From NCBI RefSeq assembly GCF_001700435.1, contig NZ_LYPC01000028.1, positions 619,267 to 683,266 on the forward strand: a stretch of 64,000 bases of DNA. The letters run 5' to 3'. The notes beneath the pieces are model-generated. The model was not told the DNA's origin. It saw nothing but the letters and a program-made list of their open reading frames with translations, and did not search any database. The stretch comes from Paenibacillus pectinilyticus. GTDB lineage: Bacteria; Bacillota; Bacilli; Paenibacillales; NBRC-103111. Of the stretch, positions 18,956-27,642 are shown piece by piece. Position numbers and translations under genes: made by a program. Within the stretch, counting starts at the first letter, position 1; each line of letters opens with the position of its first letter.

Positions 18956-19257
18956 CGTTCGTCACCTCGTTTCATTGGTTTGTACTGAACCACATTTAAA
19001 TGGATTTTATGTAGCTAATTCAGCTGATTCTGCTACTCTTGAAGCAATAGCTGGATTTCTTACAGTTAAATTTCACCTAAATCCACTTTTCCGTTAAATC
19101 CGCTCAAATTAACTGCGCATTTTCCATCTATTTACTCAATTTCGGGAAATAGGGCGAAATTAACCGCATATTTTCCATTTAATTAAAAGCTAGCCAGCCA
19201 ATCAGCTACTTTTTACTGCTACTTACTGACACCCTCAATTGTAATCCACGTCTCACC
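18956..19257. other. Non-coding AT-rich gap inside the eCIS operon
   Basis: About 300 bases without a credible gene. It contains two loose copies of AAATTAACTGCGCATTTTCC / AAATTAACCGCATATTTTCC (about 19107 and 19157) and scattered GCTAATTCAGCTG-like inverted pieces. It looks like an inserted intergenic repeat of the kind common in Paenibacillus; no promoter or terminator is clear. All other neighbouring tail genes are tightly packed. Confidence 0.5.
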
Positions 19258-21498
19258 CTACAAATCTGTCTGACTAATCGTCTCTACCTCATGATCGCCT
19301 GAGTAAACCAACGCGTACGGCGGGATATGAATATCCCCAGCGCCATCCTTATGGAAGCCCGTACCTTCGGCGTCCAGCCAAAGGTCTTGCACATACACAA
19401 CGCCTTTGATCCGTGAGATCACGCCATAAATATCACCTTTGTACACCGTCCGTCCAAAACGCCAACCCTCCGCGCCCTGCCCATGATCCATGGGCTGCAG
19501 CAGCCTTTTGAGCTCCAGCGTGATGCGCCGCTGTTCGTTCTTATACTTCGGCTCCATGACCACCACTGCGTGGACGGTCACTTTAATATATTCCGCCGGA
19601 ATCACATGTAATTCCGTCGTCAACAACCGATGACGATCCAGATGCATCTTGATCGTCTGCAAGAAGCCCTTCCCCGCCTTCGGCTTGTCGCTCTCGCTGT
19701 AAGGCACAACCACCACGGTCATCTGCGCTGGCGCCGATACCCGCGGGAAGTCCCGCATCCCCGGCTTATACAGCGGGATGGCCTTCACCCGCGCGACGCG
19801 AAGCCCCGGCGCCGCCTTCGCGATCGCCTCGTAGTCCTCGGCGGTCACCGCGCGCGTCGGCGCAGCCAACTCGCGCCGCACGCGCAGCTTCGCCTGCGCC
19901 AGCGTTTCCGCTTCGAGGCCGCCACGCGCCGCGAACGGATTCGTCACGCTCATGCCAAGCGCAGCCGCGAAGCCAAAGCCCGTCACGAGGCCGTCCTTCA
20001 CGTTGCCTCGTACGCCGCCGCCCGCCTGCAAGGCCAGGAACCGGATGTTCGGTTCCACGGACTTGCGCGGCACCAACCCCGCTTCGTTATTTCCGAAGCG
20101 GATCGTGCCTTCAGCAGCGTCGTAGACGTAATGCCGGTCGGTTGACTTCGAATTATCGAAGTCATCCACGGCCGTCCAGTCGTCCCAGACGACGCTGTCT
20201 TCGCCGCGCGGCCGATAGCCAACCTGCAGCAGCATGCTGCTAGGTTTATAAACGCGGCCGCGACTGATCTCAAAGGTCTGCCCCGGCAGACCTTTGCTGC
20301 CTCCAATAAACCGGCTGTAATCAAACTCAGCCGTGTAAGCAATCAGCCGTACCCGCTTCGCGCCTTGCGGCGGGATGCTCCCGTGCACCCCGTCGCCGAA
20401 GCGCAGACGGGTGGTACGGCGGGCTGAATCTTGCTGCAGTTCGCAGCAAAGATCATTTGGCCCGCAAACACTTAAGTCAGCGACGGTGTGCCAGTCACGC
20501 CAACGCCCTTGCTCATCCAGCACCTGCACAGTGTGCAAGCCATGATAAGCGAGATAGGAGCTTAGCTCGAAGCTTTGATCTGGCTCTCCCGATGAACTGA
20601 AGCTGTTCACCTCGCTGAAGGTTTCCTGTTCCGCTGCCCGCACGGTATTCAGAGTGATCTTCTCAATTTTGGGAGAAAGCTCATAACCGTCCTCTACCAG
20701 TGTACAGCAGATCCAATAGCGACTGCGGTCATCTGCAGGATACAGGGACATCGGCTTCATTTCGGAAGTGATGCTGAACTTCAGTTCTCCGCTCTGGGAT
20801 AAATGCACTGTCGTATCGCGCAGCGGCTCAATCGGCAGCCAACTCTCGGATTGACCATGCGTGCCAGCGCCGGCGTAAGTCCAAGCAACCTTCGCTGACG
20901 AGATCATCGGCTCGTTTTTGTCCACCAGCTGACTGACCGTCACCGGGTAGCGATCAAATAAATTAAAATAGATCGAAATCTCCGTGTCCACTGGCAGTGC
21001 ACGATCAAAGCCAAGATACAGATGCGCTCCCTTACGCGCTTCTGCACCAAAGGCGTAGAACGCAATTTTTGCCTGGTTATTCGACGTATAGTCAGCAGCA
21101 GCTGTTTCCGTACGAACTAGCACCTTCTCCAAGGCAGAAGGAACAAGCTGCAAGGTCCCCTGCGTCTCAAAACGCAGATCCATCGCAAGCAGCGGCGTCC
21201 CTTTGGGGAGCACAAGCTGCTGCTCTACGCCTGCAAACGTAACGTCACAAACCGCAGACACCGCATCGCGCGGACGAATGCCCAGCAATTTCAGGAACTT
21301 GCGTTCGCTGCGCTCGGTCACCCGATTCAAATAATACTGCTGCATCTCGGTCATCCATGACATCAGCTCCAGCAGCGTAATCCCGGGGTCATGCGCATTC
21401 TCATCAGTCCATTCGGGAAATAGCTTCGGAATCGACTTCCGCGCCTCCATGACCATCTGTTCGAACATCCGATCATCTAAATTCGGTATGGGCAGCAC
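19258..21498 (-). CDS. eCIS baseplate J-type protein 2 (Afp11/12 family)
   Basis: A 746-residue protein, GTG start at 21498 with GGAGGTG 9 bases upstream. The N-terminal pattern LDDRMFEQMVMEARKSIPKLFPEWTDENAHDPGITLLELMSWMTEMQQYYLNRV (given here only as the family hallmark at residues 7-60) is that of the putative baseplate assembly protein family. The central GDGVHGSIPPQGA and RFGNNEAG and the C-terminal LAAPTRAVTAEDYEAIAKAAPG are gpJ/gp47-like. In related particles two J-type proteins form the wedges of the baseplate around the hub. GC content rises sharply around 19750-20050, unlike the flanks. It follows J1 in the operon after 60 bases. Confidence 0.85.
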   Translation of the reverse strand: MLPIPNLDDRMFEQMVMEARKSIPKLFPEWTDENAHDPGITLLELMSWMTEMQQYYLNRVTERSERKFLKLLGIRPRDAVSAVCDVTFAGVEQQLVLPKGTPLLAMDLRFETQGTLQLVPSALEKVLVRTETAAADYTSNNQAKIAFYAFGAEARKGAHLYLGFDRALPVDTEISIYFNLFDRYPVTVSQLVDKNEPMISSAKVAWTYAGAGTHGQSESWLPIEPLRDTTVHLSQSGELKFSITSEMKPMSLYPADDRSRYWICCTLVEDGYELSPKIEKITLNTVRAAEQETFSEVNSFSSSGEPDQSFELSSYLAYHGLHTVQVLDEQGRWRDWHTVADLSVCGPNDLCCELQQDSARRTTRLRFGDGVHGSIPPQGAKRVRLIAYTAEFDYSRFIGGSKGLPGQTFEISRGRVYKPSSMLLQVGYRPRGEDSVVWDDWTAVDDFDNSKSTDRHYVYDAAEGTIRFGNNEAGLVPRKSVEPNIRFLALQAGGGVRGNVKDGLVTGFGFAAALGMSVTNPFAARGGLEAETLAQAKLRVRRELAAPTRAVTAEDYEAIAKAAPGLRVARVKAIPLYKPGMRDFPRVSAPAQMTVVVVPYSESDKPKAGKGFLQTIKMHLDRHRLLTTELHVIPAEYIKVTVHAVVVMEPKYKNEQRRITLELKRLLQPMDHGQGAEGWRFGRTVYKGDIYGVISRIKGVVYVQDLWLDAEGTGFHKDGAGDIHIPPYALVYSGDHEVETISQTDL

Positions 21499-21558
21499 TT
21501 GTGCTCACCTCCTTAAATTTCTCATTAAAAACTTGGCTTCTTAAGCATCCGTTTCTAT

Positions 21559-24500
21559 CTACAGTACGTTCACAACCACCTTGTGCTTCCCGCTCACAAT
21601 GATCCCATGCGGCAGCGAAGGAAGACGATTCACATCCAGCTCCATCCGTTCGCCGTCTTCGATTTTGAAGACCGTCATATAAAGCTTCTCCACATGGCTA
21701 ACCGCACGAATCGATTTTAACAGCGCATAGAAAACAGAAGGATGTATCTGCTGGCCAATAGCCCAGCCTTTATTATCAAAATTCCCCGTTAACGGATCCA
21801 GGAAGCGATTCAATTTTTCAATGGCCTGAATTTCGGTAAGGACCACAGCATCCATCGCCTCGACAGCCACAACGGCTGATACGGAGATTTCCATATACAC
21901 CGGTTCAATGACCTGTAAGCGTTCTGGAAAAGCAACCAAACTTGAGGCCCGCCCCAGAATAAATCGCTCGACTTGCTTTTTCAACTCGGGGAAAGTCGAA
22001 CTGCCTTGCTGACCTTCTTTTGGCAAAATAACGAGCGTCATCGCCCCAACTTCTTTATGCATATAGGCATTCCGATTTGCAATGCACGTGACTTTCGCTA
22101 TGTTCGGGTACGCTTCACGAGCCAGCCATTCGTAATCTTTGGACGAAACCGCACGGTTACGATGCTTTAACAGCTCAGGACCACGTACCAGCGCCGACTC
22201 TATCTTCTCTGCATGACAGCCTCCGGATGCGGGCTCAGGATTATAAACCTCACCGACGAAAGCAATCGAGTCCTGCATTTGATTGATCTGACGAGCGGCA
22301 ACATTGCCAATTTGACCCGAAGTCACTTGGTAAGTCACTTTCAGCTGCTCAAGACCGCCCTTCGGCGGGTGCATCCCTTGAACACCATCCCCAACACGAA
22401 TGCGCCCAAACGTACGATCAATGAGGTAATGCCGATCACGAGAACCTGATTCCGTTAAATCACGCACAGCCGTCCAACGCACCCACACTTGTAAAATGTT
22501 ACCTTCCGAATCTCGGCGAATATCTGTAAGCGGGACTCCTGTTTGTTCAAACAACGAAATTTCCTCTTCGGTGACAAACTCCGTCTCATCCACCCAAACT
22601 TCTTCGGAAACGATTCCCGTTCTGCTCAATTGATAGTCCGTTTCTTCGAGTCCCTTCACATCGGGCACCTCTCCGATAATTGTCTCCTGTTGGAGGACAT
22701 GAACTGTGTTCAAGTACACACCCTGAATCGTCGGAATCTGGATATGGCCGTTCACATCGTCATAAATATCATCTCGGTTACTTGCTCGAATCCAATAACC
22801 ATCCTGCCCGAATACCGATGCGGCTGCAAAATCCGAAGGGCCCACGAACTGTACCGTTCCACTTTGGGTCAAGCCATTCGTTTCATCAATGACTTTGAGC
22901 GCTACCCATTCTGGCGGGCTGCCCGGAATGAGTCCAGCGCGTAAATATTCCCATTCCAATAGCGGCACATCATGTTCGGAGAATCGCTGTTGCTTGACCG
23001 ACACGAAGATCGAAATCGGCCCTCTTACCGGCGGCGTATCAAAAGAGAAACATAAGGCTGGATGGTTGCCCTCCAACGGTTGGAATGGCTCAAATCCGCC
23101 TGCCAATTGCCGGCTATGCTTCGTCCGATCCTCGAACACCGTATTATTAAATGCCACGCTATGCTCGGCTTGATACAGACGGTCCTCATATTGGTATGTG
23201 AGCAGTACCTCGTCCACCCAAGGGGACAAATAAAGTGCCTGCGCAATATACGCATTCTCAATATGTAGAATTCTCGCCCTGATCCAGCGATTCTCATTGC
23301 CGTTCACGTATGTCGCTTGAAGATCCGCTGGACAGCGGAATTGGATTTCTTTACGTACCTTTTGCTCAATCGGGTAATAAAACAGCTTCTCTGCTTCCTT
23401 GCCTACATCGAGCCGAACCCACGTCGTGCCATTCCAATATTCCCAAGCCACCTGCAGAACGGTCACATGGTGAACCGGCGCTTTGTCGAACTTGGTTTTC
23501 TTCATGACCATTTTCCAATCCACAGGATCCGTTTGATTCGCACCAAAGCGATTCTCAATGGCTTGCAGCCCGAAGCTCAGCTTAATATCACCATCGGTTT
23601 TGGTAAACACTTCCTGACTGCCAATGTAGAAGGAGCCATACAGCGCGAATTGATCGCCAAATGGATAAAAGCCAGAAGGATCCGCATCAATATCATTGTA
23701 AAACATCTGATCCGGCTGAATACCGCCTGTTTCGAGTGTATCTATGTAGTCTGTTTTGAACGAGATATGGTCCATAGAAAGTCGGCTGTCAGCCAGCGTT
23801 TTATGGCCGAAGATGTGGGGCTTCAAGCGGCACTGAATCCAGCGGCCGTTCCGACCATTCACTTCTTTTGGGACAATCTCCTCGCGGACCCTTTTCCGCA
23901 AAATAACACGATTCTCTTTCGCCTCAACATGGTCAAATGGTTTCCAACCATCCCCCGTTGCATAGAGCCACTCGGTTAATTCAGGATCTGCCAATTGATT
24001 GGATATCGCATTCTCTTCAAAGCGTCTGGTCGAGTTACGGAATTCGATCTCCATTTGTGCGGGATGAATCACAGTGAAGAGCGAGCTGTGCTCCAAATAC
24101 AAGGCATGCTCTTGTAAATTGTCGCCATCCTGCAATTGAAACAGCTTCTTCGGCATTGCATACCCATGACGGCTAGCAGCTAAAAATTCATCCGCGATTC
24201 GCAGAATGATATCCTGTTTGCGACTCGTCACATACATACTAGTGAGTACGGCTGGCGTCAACAATGCACTGCGTGCCGTTTCATATAGAATGGTATCCGC
24301 TTCGATCGATGCGGCAATTTGTGTTCCCGCAGAAATAAATACAGATTCCTTCGTTCCTTCATTTAACGCAAATGTCAGATAGCTGCTTGCCGGTCTTGCC
24401 GGAAGAAGTGTGACATCAAACATGTTCAGAAACGAAATCAGGTTCTTCGTCGGTACCCGATTCAATCGTTTAATATTATCGTTAAACATCTCGGCAAACA

Positions 24501-24633
24501 TCAGGAATAGCGCAGAACCCGGGTCCGGATTCTCAGGCGTAAATCGCCACTCTGGTGTATAAAACGGCGCCATTTCCTTCATTTGCTCAATGAGATCGGG
24601 GATGTCCCGGGGATCAATTTTGGGAGGTTGCAC
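21559..24633 (-). CDS. eCIS baseplate J-type protein 1 (Afp11 family)
   Basis: A 1024-residue protein, GTG start at 24633 preceded by GAGGAGGTGG. The start region DIPDLIEQMKEMAPFYTPEW...GSALFLMFAEMFNDNIKRLNRVP (residues 10-62) is typical of large eCIS J-type wedge proteins; GDGVQGMHPPKGG (near residue 755) and LKHRNRAVSSKDYEWLAREAYP (near 825) are the gpJ core. It should form the baseplate periphery and connect to sheath and hub. Gene order gp25, J1, J2, gpI-like is the same as W, J, I in P2 with one J duplicated. Confidence 0.88.
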   Translation of the reverse strand: MQPPKIDPRDIPDLIEQMKEMAPFYTPEWRFTPENPDPGSALFLMFAEMFNDNIKRLNRVPTKNLISFLNMFDVTLLPARPASSYLTFALNEGTKESVFISAGTQIAASIEADTILYETARSALLTPAVLTSMYVTSRKQDIILRIADEFLAASRHGYAMPKKLFQLQDGDNLQEHALYLEHSSLFTVIHPAQMEIEFRNSTRRFEENAISNQLADPELTEWLYATGDGWKPFDHVEAKENRVILRKRVREEIVPKEVNGRNGRWIQCRLKPHIFGHKTLADSRLSMDHISFKTDYIDTLETGGIQPDQMFYNDIDADPSGFYPFGDQFALYGSFYIGSQEVFTKTDGDIKLSFGLQAIENRFGANQTDPVDWKMVMKKTKFDKAPVHHVTVLQVAWEYWNGTTWVRLDVGKEAEKLFYYPIEQKVRKEIQFRCPADLQATYVNGNENRWIRARILHIENAYIAQALYLSPWVDEVLLTYQYEDRLYQAEHSVAFNNTVFEDRTKHSRQLAGGFEPFQPLEGNHPALCFSFDTPPVRGPISIFVSVKQQRFSEHDVPLLEWEYLRAGLIPGSPPEWVALKVIDETNGLTQSGTVQFVGPSDFAAASVFGQDGYWIRASNRDDIYDDVNGHIQIPTIQGVYLNTVHVLQQETIIGEVPDVKGLEETDYQLSRTGIVSEEVWVDETEFVTEEEISLFEQTGVPLTDIRRDSEGNILQVWVRWTAVRDLTESGSRDRHYLIDRTFGRIRVGDGVQGMHPPKGGLEQLKVTYQVTSGQIGNVAARQINQMQDSIAFVGEVYNPEPASGGCHAEKIESALVRGPELLKHRNRAVSSKDYEWLAREAYPNIAKVTCIANRNAYMHKEVGAMTLVILPKEGQQGSSTFPELKKQVERFILGRASSLVAFPERLQVIEPVYMEISVSAVVAVEAMDAVVLTEIQAIEKLNRFLDPLTGNFDNKGWAIGQQIHPSVFYALLKSIRAVSHVEKLYMTVFKIEDGERMELDVNRLPSLPHGIIVSGKHKVVVNVL

Positions 24634-24682
24634 AGCTCCACCTCCTCTCTACACGAATCGTCATCGCTTCCGCAGCCTCTTT

Positions 24683-25084
24683 CTACTTGGAGCCTTCAAA
24701 TAAATAGAACGGATACACTTGGTTAAACAAGTTATTCGTCGTACGAACTTGATACGAAATATGAATCATAACTTTCGCAGGATCATCTACTTCCGGGATC
24801 GCTTTTACGTCAACCTCGTCTACGCGTGGTTCCCAGTTGCGGATCGCTTCTACGATGTTACTTTGCAGCAAATGCAGTGTCGTATCGTCTGTTAAGCCAA
24901 AAATAAACTCCTGAACACCGCACCCAAAGCTCGGACGCATAACGCGTTCCCCTTGTGTCGTGCCCAATATAACGCGGATCGCTTCAGCGATGTCTTCCTC
25001 ATACTCGGACATTCGGATTCGCCCCGTTGCAGGGTCTACCTGAATCGGGAATTTCCAGCCTCGTCCCAAAAATGCTTCCGACAT
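24683..25084 (-). CDS. eCIS gp25/gpW baseplate wedge protein (Afp9)
   Basis: A 133-residue protein of the T4 gp25 / P2 W family: FLGRGWKFPIQVDPATGRI, then EYEEDIAEAIRVILGTTQGERVMRPSFGCGVQEFIF (EPR-like core, here MRPSFGCG, about residues 45-75). It forms part of the inner baseplate that triggers sheath contraction. ATG 25084; AAGGGG lies 10 bases upstream, while the nearer GAGGAG touches the start. It stands 31 bases after the spike gene; the PAAR gene often found here in Afp-type clusters is absent. Confidence 0.93.
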   Translation of the reverse strand: MSEAFLGRGWKFPIQVDPATGRIRMSEYEEDIAEAIRVILGTTQGERVMRPSFGCGVQEFIFGLTDDTTLHLLQSNIVEAIRNWEPRVDEVDVKAIPEVDDPAKVMIHISYQVRTTNNLFNQVYPFYLFEGSK

Positions 25085-25115
25085 CTCCTCACATCCCCTT
25101 GTTCATTGATGTTCC

Positions 25116-25841
25116 TTAATTGATTTTCACCATGCTGCCTTTGATGTTGATAATTCCATCTGACTTGAGATCCAGTGTTGCTCCTGCCTTCAAAGCCATG
25201 GTCGCTGACGCTTCTATATTAATCTGGGTCGATTTAATTTTTATTTCCTTCGTGCTTTCGATGCCGACTTCGCCTTTGGCGTTCAATGTGATCTTCGAGG
25301 TTTGACTCACGACCGAAATTTCATTGGCTGAGCCGCCTTTGATCAAAATCTTATTGTTGCCGCTGTTATCAGCGATCGAAATGCTGCCATCTTTATCTTT
25401 GAGTTCAATGATTTGGCCTTTTTTCGTCTTCAGCGTGACACTCTCGTCACCGCTTTTATCATTGAAGGACAGCTCATGACCAGAACGAGTCTTAATCATG
25501 CGCAAATCATTTTTCTCAGCGGGTGTTGGCGGCATGTTTTTCGGATTCCAAAGCATACCGATCACGAAAGGCATCCGCAGCTCTCCCAAATGGAAAGCCA
25601 CCAACACCTCATCCCCCACCTCTGGGATAAAAAGACTGCCCATTTCCTTGCCGCCCATTAACGTCGCGATACGAACCCAATCCGTCTCCGTTTCGGTTTC
25701 CTGCATCGGAAGCTTAAGCTTTACACGTCCCATCTTATCTGGATCTGTGTTATTGGTTACAACCGCTACCATGACACCGCCAATTTTCTGACTGGCAAAA
25801 TCGGAAATGCCACCTATTGTAATATCGGGAGTTTTGAACAT
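25116..25841 (-). CDS. eCIS spike protein, gpV/gp5-type (C-terminal half of Afp8 as separate gene)
   Basis: A 241-residue protein. Residues about 20-110 form a VgrG/gp5 OB-fold (NTDPDKMGRVKLKLP, DWVRIATLMGG, PEVGDEVLVAFHLGELRMPFVIG). The C-terminal 120 residues show short alternating repeats (ITLNAKGEVGIESTKEIKIK, INIEASATMALKAGATLDLK), the signature of a beta-helical needle. Its ATG overlaps the stop of the hub gene (TAATG), so the gp27-like and gp5-like halves that are fused in Afp8/VgrG are split here but translationally coupled. With no PAAR gene seen, this beta-helix may itself be the tip. Confidence 0.9.
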   Translation of the reverse strand: MFKTPDITIGGISDFASQKIGGVMVAVVTNNTDPDKMGRVKLKLPMQETETETDWVRIATLMGGKEMGSLFIPEVGDEVLVAFHLGELRMPFVIGMLWNPKNMPPTPAEKNDLRMIKTRSGHELSFNDKSGDESVTLKTKKGQIIELKDKDGSISIADNSGNNKILIKGGSANEISVVSQTSKITLNAKGEVGIESTKEIKIKSTQINIEASATMALKAGATLDLKSDGIINIKGSMVKIN

Positions 25842-26929
25842 TAGACCGCATTCCCTCCCAGTTGAAACCGAGTTGTATAGCCTTCGTCATCAAAAATGTG
25901 GGTGGCCCCCGTAATATAATACGGCTGGTCGAACGTCTTGCCAACACCACTAAGCTTAATATAGCGCCCCGCGCGAATCTCGGGAATGCCTATGCATTCC
26001 CCGGTGCCGCTTACCAGCTTCATCGCTCGGCGATTCAGGATGGCATCCGCATAGCTTTTCGCCTCTTCAACCGAGGTTACATTCGTATACATATGTTCCA
26101 CGAAATCACCCTTCGAGGCCAAAATATCTTTGCCCGTCTTGCTATTAGAACCCAGCTTCGTCACAGTAGCTGATTTCCCTTCGATCACTTTCAGTTCTTT
26201 ATTGTCCCAAGCACGAACCGTTACGCCAGTGATTTGCTCAGCAAGATTGTGATCAATCATCAAGCTGCGGAGCGTTTTGCCCATTTCCAGTGTCATCACA
26301 GCCGTCATAGCCGTGAGTGGCTTCCGGAAATATAAGTTCTTGCCCACAATGAAAAAATCATAGTTAACCAGATTCGCTAAATTTTGAATAAAATGATAGT
26401 CATTAATCTGACTTTGTGAAAGCGCCGGAAACTCCGTCGTTGTCGCATCGACATGCGTTTTGAAGCCATATGTCTTGGCAATTTCCTCGACGATATCACT
26501 ATATTTTTTCTTATTCCATGAGCGGGACTTTGTCCCTTTCATCATGAGATACGAAATATCCATCCCCCGTACCACAAGGCCAGGAGCGCCATCCTCAGGG
26601 AAATCCACAACAACCGATGTAATATTCCCCGTAAACACAGCAGTAAATTTATCTAGATATCCTAAACTTATATCGATGGCCTTACCTAATGTAAAGGTAG
26701 ACAGCCATTGGAAATCGTTCTTCGTAATATCGTAGGCATTCGCTACGCGAAAGGAAAAGGAGTCTGCGGTTCCATCAATCGATGTCTCCACACGCAAATT
26801 ATCCAGGGCGATATCGTCTGATAATTTCGTGCCATCCACTTTAATTTCATAGTAAGGGGCATAGAAATCGCTGTATTTTTTGGCCAATTCGTCAAAGGTA
26901 AATGAGCTTGTTTCCAGATCTAACGCCAT
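25841..26929 (-). CDS. eCIS hub protein, gpD/gp27-type (N-terminal half of Afp8 as separate gene)
   Basis: A 362-residue protein of the phage late-control D / gp27 fold (YAPYYEIKVDGTKLSDDIA, VVRGMDISYLMMKGTKSRSW, ALSQSQINDYHFIQNLANLVNYDFFIVGKNLYFR). It forms the trimeric hub that joins the tube to the spike. Start ATG 26929 (MALDLETSS), 4 bases after the LysM gene's stop; an upstream extension to 26974 would overlap that gene. It corresponds to XkdQ in PBSX and gpD in P2. Confidence 0.9.
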   Translation of the reverse strand: MALDLETSSFTFDELAKKYSDFYAPYYEIKVDGTKLSDDIALDNLRVETSIDGTADSFSFRVANAYDITKNDFQWLSTFTLGKAIDISLGYLDKFTAVFTGNITSVVVDFPEDGAPGLVVRGMDISYLMMKGTKSRSWNKKKYSDIVEEIAKTYGFKTHVDATTTEFPALSQSQINDYHFIQNLANLVNYDFFIVGKNLYFRKPLTAMTAVMTLEMGKTLRSLMIDHNLAEQITGVTVRAWDNKELKVIEGKSATVTKLGSNSKTGKDILASKGDFVEHMYTNVTSVEEAKSYADAILNRRAMKLVSGTGECIGIPEIRAGRYIKLSGVGKTFDQPYYITGATHIFDDEGYTTRFQLGGNAV

Positions 26930-26933
26930 CGGC

Positions 26934-27560
26934 TTAATCCAACCTCGGAACTGAAATGCGGCGTCCCGTGGCAACTTTCATTGGATTATCAATCCCATTC
27001 GCTTTGGCAATCTCTCGCCACAGGGTAGGATCTTCATACTCATTGGCAGCAATTGTCCAGAGTTGATCCCCCTGATTCAGCATCTTCAGCTTCGTCCTAT
27101 CCGCCGAATGGCGAGGGATTTGCTTGAGCTGATCTTTCTTGCTGAGCGTGGATTTGAACGTTACTTTCAACTTCGCGCGAACCGGAACTCCGGTATCTAG
27201 GAACATCGTAAAATGCTGATTCACATTCACAACGACACCCTTGAAGTCCAAGGATCCCCAGACAAATCGGCAAAGCGGTGGTGCATGGATCTCCTTTTCC
27301 ACATCGAGGAGACCTGAAATCTTGGTAGTCAGCAGACGAACGTCCGTCCCTTTTTCATAGGTGTCAAAATAAAAATCCATCGTGAGTGACGTCGTCCCCC
27401 CGCTCACAAACTGAGCGATTGGCATGGACAGGCCCGGCACTGTTTTCCAAGAATAGCTATTGCCGGTATCGAGCGTATACTCGCCCGGATTGAACATCAC
27501 TTGCACATTTTCTGTTTTACTGCCTTTGTGAACAATGATCATTGCTTTCTTGAGTGCCAT
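26934..27560 (-). CDS. eCIS LysM hub/tube-adaptor protein (Afp7, XkdP type)
   Basis: A 208-residue protein: residues about 1-145 are the conserved N-terminal fold (VQVMFNPGEYTLDTGNSYSW, GTTSLTMDFYFDTYEKGTDV, GVVVNVNQHFTMFLDTGVPVRAKL) and residues about 160-205 a LysM domain (QGDQLWTIAANEYEDPTLWREIA). In Afp-type particles and myophages it anchors the hub to the tube and wedge rather than binding murein. ATG 27560 has GGAAGG 9 bases upstream; the ATG at 27569 touches it. In PBSX the gene immediately before xkdP is the tape measure; here that position is held by the giant protein. Confidence 0.9.
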   Translation of the reverse strand: MALKKAMIIVHKGSKTENVQVMFNPGEYTLDTGNSYSWKTVPGLSMPIAQFVSGGTTSLTMDFYFDTYEKGTDVRLLTTKISGLLDVEKEIHAPPLCRFVWGSLDFKGVVVNVNQHFTMFLDTGVPVRAKLKVTFKSTLSKKDQLKQIPRHSADRTKLKMLNQGDQLWTIAANEYEDPTLWREIAKANGIDNPMKVATGRRISVPRLD

Positions 27561-27642
27561 AGGATCCATCCTTCCTGCCGTGATCTATGTATAGTTAACG
27601 TTATTAACGATTTAGCCTGCAAATGATATTCTACCTAAAAAA

